Positions 1 through 6,961 of a stretch of DNA of 14,701 bases are shown here, in pieces. This DNA is from Micropepsaceae bacterium (GTDB lineage Bacteria > Pseudomonadota > Alphaproteobacteria > Micropepsales > Micropepsaceae). Within the stretch, counting starts at the first letter, position 1; each line of letters begins with the position of its first letter. Made by a program: the position numbers and the translations under genes. The notes beneath the pieces are model-generated. The model ran no database searches, was not told the origin of the DNA, and saw nothing but the letters and a program-made list of their open reading frames with translations. The stretch lies in the NCBI GenBank assembly GCA_025450355.1, contig JANWHR010000080.1:1-14701 (forward strand), given 5' to 3'.

Positions 1-792
1 ATGACGGAGTGTCCGAAGTATGGAAAGACCGCGTTGATCACCGGCGCGTCCTCTGGAATCGGTGCGGCCATGGCAGGCGTTCTCGCGCACCATGGCTTCG
101 GTCTTGTTCTGACCGCGCGCCGCGCCGCACGGCTTGACCAACTGGCCGATGAGTTGCAGCGCGCGTATGGGATCGTTGCACGGGTTTACCCGGGCGATCT
201 CGCCGATCCGGAAACATGCGCGAGGCTGGCCGGGGCTCTGGAACGGGACGGCCTCGCGATCGACTTTCTCGTCAACAATGCGGGTTATGGCATTTCTGAG
301 CGATTTCGCGACACGGATTGGCAGCGGCAGAGGGACTTTGTGCAGGTGCTGATGACCGCCCCATGCGAGCTCACGCATCGCCTGCTGCCTGGCATGATTC
401 GCCGTGGCTACGGCCGGATCCTCAATGTGGCCTCGGTCGCCGGTTTTATGCCGGGTGTTCGCGGCAATACGCTGTACGGCGCGTCCAAGTCATTTATGAT
501 CAGCTTTTCGCAATCGCTGCATACGGAGCAACAGGGCACTGGAGTCAATGTCTGCGCCCTTTGTCCCGGCCTGACCTACACCGAATTTCACGACGTCACC
601 GGTTCGCGGCGGCGAATGCAACGGCTGCCGAGGTTCTTCTGGCTTGATGCGGGGCGGGTCGCCGAGGCAGGCTACCGCGCGGTGATGCGCAATCAGGCGA
701 TCTGCATTCCGGGCGCTCAATATCGGGCGATTGTCAGTCTGGTCCGGGCACTTCCGCCGGGTCTGACGCACCGGATTGCGGCGGCATGGTGA
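1..792 (+). CDS. SDR family NAD(P)-dependent oxidoreductase
   Basis: 263-residue classical short-chain dehydrogenase/reductase, a cytosolic Rossmann-fold enzyme that reduces a carbonyl or oxidises an alcohol with NAD(P)(H). Visible motifs are the cofactor loop TGASSGIG (residues 14-21), an Arg at 40 after strand 2 that suggests NADP preference, Asp66, NNAG (92-95), Ser145, the catalytic YGASK (Tyr159, Lys163) and PG (189-190). The length is normal for the family and the Rossmann motif begins 13 residues from the start, so the ATG at base 1 is plausible, although the upstream ribosome binding site lies outside the window. It resembles the DltE/YqjQ-like group of SDRs. The substrate cannot be read from the sequence. 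It converges on the GNAT gene, with only 6 bases between the stops. Confidence 0.93.
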   Translation: MTECPKYGKTALITGASSGIGAAMAGVLAHHGFGLVLTARRAARLDQLADELQRAYGIVARVYPGDLADPETCARLAGALERDGLAIDFLVNNAGYGISERFRDTDWQRQRDFVQVLMTAPCELTHRLLPGMIRRGYGRILNVASVAGFMPGVRGNTLYGASKSFMISFSQSLHTEQQGTGVNVCALCPGLTYTEFHDVTGSRRRMQRLPRFFWLDAGRVAEAGYRAVMRNQAICIPGAQYRAIVSLVRALPPGLTHRIAAAW

Positions 793-798
793 ATCGGA

Positions 799-1362
799 CT
801 AAGGCTTCTGCGATCCGATTTCGGATTTACGGCTCGTTTGCCCAATTGCCAGCCGCGACCAGCCAAAGGCGATTTCGGGAACCATGATTCCCATCATGGC
901 TGTAGCGCGTTCCGCTACCGGTTTCCCACCCATGGCTTCGTAGAAGTACCGCGCCGGATTTCCGGCATGCGCCCAGATCAGGCAGCGGGTATGGCCGCGC
1001 TCCGATAGCGCGGCAAAGGCTCCGGCCAGCAGCTGACGGCCCACGCCGCGGCCGGTCATCAGAGGATCGACATACAGGGTGTAAACCTCTGCATCGTAAC
1101 CCACGCCGATATCGCGCGCGCGGCCCATGCTGGTCATGCCGAGAATCCGGCCTTTTTCATCCTCGGCAACAAGCACCACCTCGCGCACCGCCAGCGCGAT
1201 GGCGTTGCGCCAGCGGGCGCTCTGCCCCACGACGGTCATGCCTCTCAGGATGCGTGCGGGAAGGACGAGCGGATATGTGTCGCGCCACGACTCGACGTAA
1301 ATGCGTGCCACCGCCTCCGCGTCGGCGGGTCGCGCTTTGCGAACGGTCACAGTTGCACCCAT
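799..1362 (-). CDS. GNAT family N-acetyltransferase
   Basis: 187-residue GCN5-related acetyltransferase that would transfer acetyl from acetyl-CoA to an amine on a small molecule or protein. The N-terminal VRKARPADAEAVARIYVESW is a typical GNAT strand 1/helix 1. Motif A follows the strand VYTLYVDP as RGVGRQ (residues 105-110), the acetyl-CoA pyrophosphate loop, and NPARYFYEAMGGK (135-147) is the usual motif B. The last 20 or so residues, rich in Ser, Lys and Gly, extend beyond the domain. The start ATG has only a weak Shine-Dalgarno sequence. The gene diverges from the prkA operon, and a minus-strand EcfG-type promoter sits about 87 bases upstream, which would make it a general-stress gene (inference). 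The acceptor substrate is unknown. Confidence 0.9.
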   Translation of the reverse strand: MGATVTVRKARPADAEAVARIYVESWRDTYPLVLPARILRGMTVVGQSARWRNAIALAVREVVLVAEDEKGRILGMTSMGRARDIGVGYDAEVYTLYVDPLMTGRGVGRQLLAGAFAALSERGHTRCLIWAHAGNPARYFYEAMGGKPVAERATAMMGIMVPEIAFGWSRLAIGQTSRKSEIGSQKP

Positions 1363-1448
1363 GCAATCAGCTTGGCCCTATGTGGTCGCCCTATCAAGAA
1401 AAATCCGCGCGACGCGCGGCGCAGGTTCGCCACAGGCGAGCGGCGGGA

Positions 1449-1473
1449 AACGTGAGCGGAACGGCCATGTTCC
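1449..1473 (-). promoter_or_regulatory. EcfG-type promoter toward the GNAT gene
   Basis: Read on the minus strand: GGAAC (1473-1469), 16 bases, CGTT (1452-1449). It also matches the EcfG consensus exactly. It overlaps the plus-strand copy, and the two are mirror images about the centre of 1449-1482. Transcription would begin near 1442, giving a GNAT leader of about 80 bases. The paired half-sites could instead be a regulator-binding palindrome. Confidence 0.55.
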
Positions 1474-1482
1474 CTACGCGTT
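1458..1482 (+). promoter_or_regulatory. EcfG-type general-stress promoter toward prkA
   Basis: GGAAC (1458-1462), then exactly 16 bases, then CGTT (1479-1482). This matches the alphaproteobacterial EcfG consensus GGAAC-N16/17-CGTT at every defined position. A start near 1489 would give a leader of about 315 bases before prkA, which is long. Stress-sigma control of prkA/yeaH fits the RpoS dependence of the E. coli counterparts. Confidence 0.62.
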
Positions 1483-1704
1483 ATCCAGGCGCACGCTCTT
1501 AGAGAATTTCCTGTGCATACTGCTCGCCTGCGGAATGGTCCGCTGTTTCCGTCCTATCATTCGGATTACTCGCGATTTGATTCGCCACTGGGCGGCGCGG
1601 TGAGCCGGCAACCGGGAATCATCGGAGTAGTCGCGCGGAAAGCAGTGAGTTTGGGCCCGCCTATACCTGATGAAGAACTAGCCGCAACATTAAAAAGCCG
1701 CCGG

Positions 1705-1721
1705 TTGGGCCAGAAGTTGCT
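1705..1721 (+). promoter_or_regulatory. Sigma54-like promoter for prkA operon
   Basis: TTGG at 1705-1708 and TTGCT at 1717-1721 match the -24 and -12 elements of the sigma54 consensus, with the diagnostic GG-N10-GC spacing. Only one of the four bases right after the -24 GG (consensus CACG) matches. A start near 1732 would leave a leader of about 70 bases. E. coli yeaGH is reported to be sigma54/NtrC-dependent, which makes this site plausible. I found no clear NtrC-type activator site upstream. Confidence 0.4.
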
Positions 1722-1804
1722 CAGGAGCGTTTCATAACTGCCATGCTGCGGACAAGTTCCTGCGTTGTCATGTCATCCGGCCCGGCCGAAGGAGCGGGGA
1801 TTCC

Positions 1805-3751
1805 ATGAGTAACATGCTCGACGTATTTGACCTCTTCAATCGCGACTATTCGCGCGAACAAGTGGAAACAATGAGTCTGCGGGATTGGCTGCTGGCGGCC
1901 CGCGACGACAAGATGCTCTACGCATCGCCCGCCGAGCGGATGATTTCCGCGATCGGCGAACAGGAGCTGATTGACACAGCCCAGGATCCGCGGCTCGGAC
2001 GGATTTTCTTCAACCGCACGATCAAGCGCTACAAGGCCTTTGATGGCTTCTACGGCATGGAAGACACCGTCGAGCGAATCGTCGGCTATTTCAAACATGC
2101 CGCACAGGGTCTCGAAGAGAAACGCCAGATTCTGTATCTGCTCGGCCCGGTCGGCGGCGGCAAATCTTCGCTCGCAGAGCGCCTCAAGGATCTGATGGAG
2201 AACCGGCCGATCTACGTGTTGAAGGCCGGCACGCAGATCAGCCCCGTTTTCGAAAGTCCCCTCGGGCTGTTTCGCTCCACCGATCTTGCAGACCTTCTGC
2301 ATGACAAATACGGCATAGAGCGCCACCGCCTGTCCGGCGTGATGAGTCCATGGGCGGTGAAGCGGCTGGATGAATTCGGCGGAGATATTTCGAAGTTCGA
2401 AGTCGCGCGATTGTATCCGTCCAAACTGCGCCAGATCGGGATCGCGAAAACCGAACCCGGCGACGACAACAATCAGGATATTTCCTCACTGGTCGGTAAG
2501 GTCGATATCCGCAAACTGGAGCACTTCAGCCAGAACGATCCGGACGCCTATGCCTTTTCGGGTGGCCTGTGCCGCGCCAACCAGGGTCTGCTTGAATTCG
2601 TGGAAATGTTCAAAGCGCCGATCAAGGTCCTGCATCCGCTGCTCACGGCCACGCAGGAAGGCAACTACATCGGCACCGAAACCCTGGGCCCAATCCCGTT
2701 CAACGGGATCATCCTTGCGCATTCGAACGAAGCCGAATGGCAGGTTTTCAAGGCCAACAAGAACAACGAAGCATTCCTCGACCGTATCTCCGTGATCACG
2801 GTGCCTTATTGCCTGCGCGTCATCGAAGAAGTTCACATCTATAAAAAGCTGCTTCGGGAAAGTCAGCTGGACCGCTCACCTTGCGCGCCCGAGACGCTGG
2901 AAATGCTTGCCCGCTTCTGCGTCCTGACCCGGCTGAAGGAGCACGAAAATTCCAATCTGTTCTCCAAGATGCGGGTGTATGACGGCGAAAAGCTCCGCGA
3001 CACCGATCCCAAGGCCAAGACGCTTCAGGAATACAAGGATGCGGCAGGCGTTGATGAAGGCATGACCGGCCTGTCCACGCGCTTTGCCTACAAGACGCTG
3101 TCGGAGACCTTCAACTTCGATCATTCGGAAATCGCCGCCGATCCCGTGCACCTGATGTATGTGGTCGAGCAGTCGATCCGGCGCGAACAATTCGCGGACG
3201 AGACGGAAAAGAAATACCTCGAATTGATCAAGGCGGAATTGGCGCCACGCTATGCCGAATTCATCGGCAAGGAAATTCAGAAGGCCTATCTGGAATCCTA
3301 CGGCGAGTACGGACAGAACGTGTTCGACCGCTACATTTCCTATGCCGACGCCTGGATCGAGGACCAGGATTTCAAGGACGCCGATACCGGTCAATTGCTT
3401 GACCGCAACGCCCTGGACGCGGAACTGTCCAAAATCGAAAAGCCCGCCGGCATCGCCAATCCGAAGGATTTCCGCAACGAGGTGGTGAAATTCGCGCTGC
3501 GCTATCGCGCACAGCACGACGGCAAGAATCCGCAGTGGACGGCCTATGAAAAGATCCGCAACGTGATCGAGAAGCGGATGTTCACGCAGGTGGAAGACCT
3601 TCTGCCGGTCATCTCCTTCGAATCGAAGAAGGACAGCGACACCGAGACCAAGCATAACGAATTTGTCAAACGCATGCTGGCGCGGGGTTATACGCAACGT
3701 CAGGTCCGCCGGCTCGTTGACTGGTATATGCGGGTCAACAAAGCAGGTTGA
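1805..3751 (+). CDS. prkA: PrkA family AAA+ serine protein kinase (YeaG)
   Basis: 648 residues, the normal length for PrkA/YeaG. The N-terminal AAA domain has a Walker A GPVGGGKS at residues 114-121 after the strand ILYLLG, a family signature. The C-terminal third is the PrkA-specific domain, ending in a basic helix (RQVRRLVDWYMRVNKAG). The family was named for kinase activity. YeaG of E. coli acts in sustained nitrogen starvation, and Bacillus PrkA has also been reported as an ATP-dependent protease, so the biochemical role is unsettled. A good AGGAG precedes the ATG by about 10 bases. It is the first gene of a prkA-yeaH-spoVR operon, 25 bases ahead of yeaH. The likely controls are the EcfG-type and sigma54-like promoters upstream. 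Confidence 0.97.
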   Translation: MSNMLDVFDLFNRDYSREQVETMSLRDWLLAARDDKMLYASPAERMISAIGEQELIDTAQDPRLGRIFFNRTIKRYKAFDGFYGMEDTVERIVGYFKHAAQGLEEKRQILYLLGPVGGGKSSLAERLKDLMENRPIYVLKAGTQISPVFESPLGLFRSTDLADLLHDKYGIERHRLSGVMSPWAVKRLDEFGGDISKFEVARLYPSKLRQIGIAKTEPGDDNNQDISSLVGKVDIRKLEHFSQNDPDAYAFSGGLCRANQGLLEFVEMFKAPIKVLHPLLTATQEGNYIGTETLGPIPFNGIILAHSNEAEWQVFKANKNNEAFLDRISVITVPYCLRVIEEVHIYKKLLRESQLDRSPCAPETLEMLARFCVLTRLKEHENSNLFSKMRVYDGEKLRDTDPKAKTLQEYKDAAGVDEGMTGLSTRFAYKTLSETFNFDHSEIAADPVHLMYVVEQSIRREQFADETEKKYLELIKAELAPRYAEFIGKEIQKAYLESYGEYGQNVFDRYISYADAWIEDQDFKDADTGQLLDRNALDAELSKIEKPAGIANPKDFRNEVVKFALRYRAQHDGKNPQWTAYEKIRNVIEKRMFTQVEDLLPVISFESKKDSDTETKHNEFVKRMLARGYTQRQVRRLVDWYMRVNKAG

Positions 3752-3776
3752 GAGCGGTCATCGAGCCGCGGCTGCC

Positions 3777-5090
3777 ATGACGGCCTATTTCATCGATCGC
3801 AGGCTGAATCCCAAAGGCAAAAGTCTGGCCAACCGCCAGCGCTTTTTGCGCCGCGCCCGTGCACAGATCCGGGAGGCCGTCCAAAAAAGCCTGAAGGATT
3901 CCGATGTCGCTGACGCGGGCAAAGACCGCAAAGTTCGCATCTCCAACCAGGGGACCCGGGAACCGCGGTTCCGGCTTGATCCGTCGAAGGGCGGTCACCG
4001 CGATTTCGTGCTTCCGGGCAACAAGCAGTTTAGCGCCGGTGACCAGATCAAAAAACCGCAACAGGGTCAGGGTGGCGGCGGCGGAAAGGACGCGGCCACC
4101 TCCGGCGAAATGGACGACGATTTCGAGTTCATGATGCGCGAAGACGAGATTCTCGACATCTTCTTCGAGGATCTTGAACTGCCCAATCTGGTACGCACGG
4201 CTTTGTCCGATGTGCAGATGTCGAGCTGGAAGCGCGCTGGCATCACCACTGCCGGTGCTCCAACTCAGATCAACCTGCTGCGCACCATGCGCAACTCCTT
4301 CGGCCGGCGCCTTGCGCTGCGCAGGCCATCGCTCGCCGGCGTCAAGGCGCTCGAGGAAGAGATTGCCACCCTTGAGGCACAGGAGCCGCCGCTTCAGGAC
4401 GAAGCCCTGCTCGCTTCACTGAGAGCCGAACTCGATCGTGTAAACATCAGGCGCAAATGGGTTGCCTATATCGATCCCGTCGATGTGCGGTTCAACGCCT
4501 TCGTCGAGCAGCCCCAACCCAGCAGCCAGGCGGTGATGTTCTGCCTGATGGACGTTTCGGGTTCGATGGGCGAAAGGGAAAAGGATCTGGCGAAGCGCTT
4601 TTTCGTTTTGCTGCATCTCTTTCTGCGCCGGCGTTACCAAAAGGTCGAAATCGTTTTCATCCGGCACACTCACGATGCGCAGGAAGTGGATGAGCAGACC
4701 TTTTTCTACTCGCGCCAGTCCGGTGGTACGATCGTGTCCACCGCGCTGGAAAAAATGCTGGAAATCCAGAAACAACGCTACACGACTTCGGACTGGAACA
4801 TCTATGCCGCGCAGGCGTCCGATGGCTACACGCAGTCCGGCGACGCCAGGCGCTGCGTCGAGTTGCTGGAAAACGACCTGATGCCGATCTGCCAGTATTA
4901 TGCCTATATCGAGATTCTGGACGAACGCGAGATGGAAGTCTTCTCGAGCGAAGAGGCGGGCGCAGAGCTCTGGCGCGCTTATCGCACCGTGGCGGAGCAC
5001 TGGAAGAATTTTGCCACCAAACGAATCGCAAAACCCTCGGACATTTTCCCCGTCTTCCACGAGCTGTTCAAAAAGCAGGAAGTGGAGTAA
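3777..5090 (+). CDS. yeaH: YeaH/YhbH family VWA-like protein (DUF444)
   Basis: 437 residues. The start was chosen because MTAYFIDRRLNPKGKS aligns with the conserved YeaH N-terminus (MTWFIDRRLN...), although the Shine-Dalgarno is weak and the frame is open further upstream. After a basic N-terminal helix comes a Gly-rich linker (about residues 95-104), an acidic segment (112-134, EMDDDFEF...EDLELP), and a C-terminal von Willebrand A-like domain with a MIDAS motif DVSGS (Asp259, Ser261, Ser263), SGGT (315-318) and SDG (348-350). Such domains bind Mg2+ and mediate protein-protein contacts. The family occurs almost always beside prkA and is thought to be its partner; the molecular function is not established. 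It lies 25 bases after prkA and 7 bases before spoVR. Confidence 0.95.
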   Translation: MTAYFIDRRLNPKGKSLANRQRFLRRARAQIREAVQKSLKDSDVADAGKDRKVRISNQGTREPRFRLDPSKGGHRDFVLPGNKQFSAGDQIKKPQQGQGGGGGKDAATSGEMDDDFEFMMREDEILDIFFEDLELPNLVRTALSDVQMSSWKRAGITTAGAPTQINLLRTMRNSFGRRLALRRPSLAGVKALEEEIATLEAQEPPLQDEALLASLRAELDRVNIRRKWVAYIDPVDVRFNAFVEQPQPSSQAVMFCLMDVSGSMGEREKDLAKRFFVLLHLFLRRRYQKVEIVFIRHTHDAQEVDEQTFFYSRQSGGTIVSTALEKMLEIQKQRYTTSDWNIYAAQASDGYTQSGDARRCVELLENDLMPICQYYAYIEILDEREMEVFSSEEAGAELWRAYRTVAEHWKNFATKRIAKPSDIFPVFHELFKKQEVE

Positions 5091-5097
5091 CCGCGCC

Positions 5098-6591
5098 GTG
5101 AACGCTCCGCTGTTCACCGAATCGGAGTGGAATTTTCAGACTCTCGATCGCGTGCTCAAGGCGATCGAAGAGGTCGCGATCGACGATCTCAGGCTCGAGC
5201 CTTATCCCAATCAGATCGAGATCATCTCAACCGAGCAGATGCTGGATGCCTATTCGGCGATGGGCATGCCGCTGATGTACCATCATTGGTCCTTCGGGAA
5301 ATTGTTTGCCCGGGAGGAAGGCCTGTACCGGTCGGGCCAGATCGGGCTCGCCTATGAAATGGTGATCAATTCCAATCCCTGCATTTCCTATCTGCTCGAA
5401 GAAAATTCCACGACGATGCAGACCATCGTCATTGCCCATGCCGCGTTTGGACACAACCACTTCTTCAGGAACAATTATCTTTTCCAGCAGTGGACCAATG
5501 CCGAAAGCATTCTGGAGTATCTGGCTTTCGCCAAACGCTATATCGCCGCCTGCGAAGAGCGCTATGGCTTTGCCGATGTAGAGGCAATCCTGGATTCGGG
5601 CCATGCCCTGATGTCGGAGGGCGTGTTTCGCTATCGCCGCCCGCCACGGCCGTCGCGTGCGCGGCTGATCGAAAAGCACCGCCGGCGCGCGGATTTCGCG
5701 GAAGAAGACTACAACGAGCTCTGGCGGACACTGCCGCAGGGCGCTGAACCGCCGCCACCGGGGCCGGATCTCTGGGATAATGATTCCGAAGAATTGGCCG
5801 GCGGACCGAAGCTGCCCGAGGAAAACCTGCTTTATTTCCTCGAGAAATGTTCGCCGGCTCTGAAGTCATGGCAGCGCGAAGTCCTGCGTATCGTGCGCCA
5901 CCTTGCGCAGTATTTCTATCCGCAGCGGCAGACCAAAGTCATGAACGAGGGCTGCGCCACCTTCGTGCATTACACGATTCTGAACGGTCTGTACGAAAAG
6001 GGTCTGCTCACGGAAGGCTCAATGCTTGAGTTCATGGCCAACCATACCGCGGTTGTGTTCCAACCCGATTTCGACGACCCGCGCTATTCCGGCATCAACC
6101 CCTATGCCCTCGGATACGGAATGATGGCCGATATCCGGCGGATCTCGGAGCGGCCGGCAGAGGAGGACAAGTTCTGGTTCCCGGATTTCGCCGGCAAAGG
6201 CGATTGGCGTCAGGTCCTGAAGGATGCGTGGGCGAATTACCGCGATGAAAGCTTCATCGAGCAGTTTCTGTCGCCAAAGCTGATGCGCGACCTGCGGCTG
6301 TTCGCGCTTTCCGACAGCGCCGAAGCCCCGCACCTGACCGTCGCCGCCATTCACGATGAGGCCGGCTACCGGAAACTGCGCTCCACTCTTGCGCGGCAGT
6401 ACGATGTCGGCGTGTCAGACCCCAACATTCAGGTCGTGGGCGCCAATCTGAAAGGCAACCGAAAACTGTTCCTTGAACACCGGATGCACCGCGGAGTGCC
6501 GCTGAACCCGTCGCAGAAGGCGCAGGTTTTGCCCCATATCGAGCGGCTGTGGGGTCACGAAGTATCCCTGGAAGAAGTTGCTCCCGAATAG
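5098..6591 (+). CDS. spoVR: SpoVR family protein (YcgB-like)
   Basis: 497 residues with a GTG start, chosen because it is 7 bases after the yeaH stop and the frame farther upstream runs through yeaH; E. coli YcgB is about 510 residues. Family hallmarks are HWSFGK (residues 63-68), YEMVINSNP (86-94), HAAFGHNHFF (114-123), and NEGCATF (283-289) followed by HYTI. A Pro/acidic insert (about 211-230) separates the two conserved halves. The name comes from Bacillus spore cortex formation, but nothing else here suggests sporulation. In non-sporulating Proteobacteria the protein accompanies PrkA and YeaH as a stress or stationary-phase gene. The conserved His and Glu residues hint at a metal site (inference). 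Last gene of the operon, followed by a terminator hairpin. Confidence 0.96.
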   Translation: MNAPLFTESEWNFQTLDRVLKAIEEVAIDDLRLEPYPNQIEIISTEQMLDAYSAMGMPLMYHHWSFGKLFAREEGLYRSGQIGLAYEMVINSNPCISYLLEENSTTMQTIVIAHAAFGHNHFFRNNYLFQQWTNAESILEYLAFAKRYIAACEERYGFADVEAILDSGHALMSEGVFRYRRPPRPSRARLIEKHRRRADFAEEDYNELWRTLPQGAEPPPPGPDLWDNDSEELAGGPKLPEENLLYFLEKCSPALKSWQREVLRIVRHLAQYFYPQRQTKVMNEGCATFVHYTILNGLYEKGLLTEGSMLEFMANHTAVVFQPDFDDPRYSGINPYALGYGMMADIRRISERPAEEDKFWFPDFAGKGDWRQVLKDAWANYRDESFIEQFLSPKLMRDLRLFALSDSAEAPHLTVAAIHDEAGYRKLRSTLARQYDVGVSDPNIQVVGANLKGNRKLFLEHRMHRGVPLNPSQKAQVLPHIERLWGHEVSLEEVAPE

Positions 6592-6655
6592 CTTGTTTCG
6601 CGAGAAACACTCTGTTGCGTAAATGCAGGGACGCGGCTTATCGATTCTTGGACCA

Positions 6656-6678
6656 CGGGCTTCGCGCCCGCATTTTTT
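6656..6678 (+). terminator. Rho-independent terminator after spoVR
   Basis: A 5-bp G+C stem CGGGC/GCCCG (6656-6660 with 6666-6670) with a TTCGC loop, followed after two bases by six T residues (6673-6678). It lies 65 bases past the spoVR stop and fits the end of the prkA operon transcript. The stem is short, so efficiency is uncertain. Confidence 0.6.
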
Positions 6679-6706
6679 GTACCGCTGGCGCCTCACCCGC
6701 ATTTCT

Positions 6707-6895
6707 TCAGTGAGGCTTGTCGCCCTCCTCCGTCCCCGCATCGCGCTCCAGGCGATCCGCGAGCGCGAGCCATTGCCGCGACAGCTCAAGATATTCGTTC
6801 GCATGGACGGTGCTGGTCCGCGCGCAATCGGCGGCGATCTGCGCGAGTTCGCGATAATGCCGGATCTGGTCCGCAACGCGTGTGCGGTTGCTCAT
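6707..6895 (-). CDS. Small hypothetical protein, helical
   Basis: 62 residues, probably one or two amphipathic helices (RVADQIRHYRELAQIAADCA and EYLELSRQWLALADRLERD), ending in an acidic tail. Many short alphaproteobacterial proteins share this pattern: an RYYRELA-like segment, then Y-x-E-L-x-x-x-W-x-x-L-A-D. I recognise the style but know no function. The ATG follows a GAGGGC ribosome binding site that is buried in a strong hairpin (6898-6926). It lies 66 bases downstream of yncE on the same strand, so it may be the last gene of a cache-yncE-small gene transcript. There is no signal peptide or membrane segment. Confidence 0.62.
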   Translation of the reverse strand: MSNRTRVADQIRHYRELAQIAADCARTSTVHANEYLELSRQWLALADRLERDAGTEEGDKPH

Positions 6896-6897
6896 GG

Positions 6898-6926
6898 CGC
6901 TGCCCTCGACCCCAGCGGGGGCAGCG
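6898..6926 (-). promoter_or_regulatory. Hairpin covering the ribosome binding site of the small gene
   Basis: An 8-bp perfect stem CGCTGCCC/GGGCAGCG (6898-6905 with 6919-6926) with a 13-base loop, ending 2 bases before the ATG at 6895 on the minus strand. The purine-rich GAGGGCAG that would serve as Shine-Dalgarno is one arm. There is no T-run, so it is not a typical terminator; it may restrict translation or act as a processing or attenuation structure. Confidence 0.45.
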
Positions 6927-6961
6927 TTTAGCCGGTCAACGCTGAACGCTTCCTGAACGGG

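Larger units (their letters stand above)
1363..1804. other. Divergent control region between GNAT gene and prkA
   Basis: 442 bases with no convincing gene. A GTG-initiated frame at 1513-1737 (74 codons) has no ribosome binding site and resembles nothing I know. The stretch holds two overlapping EcfG-type promoters (1449-1482) and a sigma54-like promoter (1705-1721), listed separately. The AGGAG of prkA lies about 10 bases before its ATG, at roughly 1790-1795. The other bases, about 1500-1700, show nothing I can identify. Confidence 0.6.

Noticed and set aside
1513..1737. 74-codon GTG-initiated frame in the prkA upstream region
   Set aside because: No Shine-Dalgarno, no recognisable features, and it spans the sigma54-like site; more likely leader DNA.
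2876..3697. 273-codon minus-strand open frame inside prkA
   Set aside because: Opposite the conserved PrkA C-terminal region, with no ribosome binding site or family resemblance.
5098..6591. Sporulation function from the name SpoVR
   Set aside because: The rest of the window looks alphaproteobacterial and no sporulation genes accompany it; the family is widespread in non-sporulating bacteria.
6690..6716. GCCTCAC/GTGAGGC inverted repeat at the end of the small gene as a terminator
   Set aside because: The loop is 13 bases and no T-run follows on either strand; the clearer terminator is at 6656-6678.
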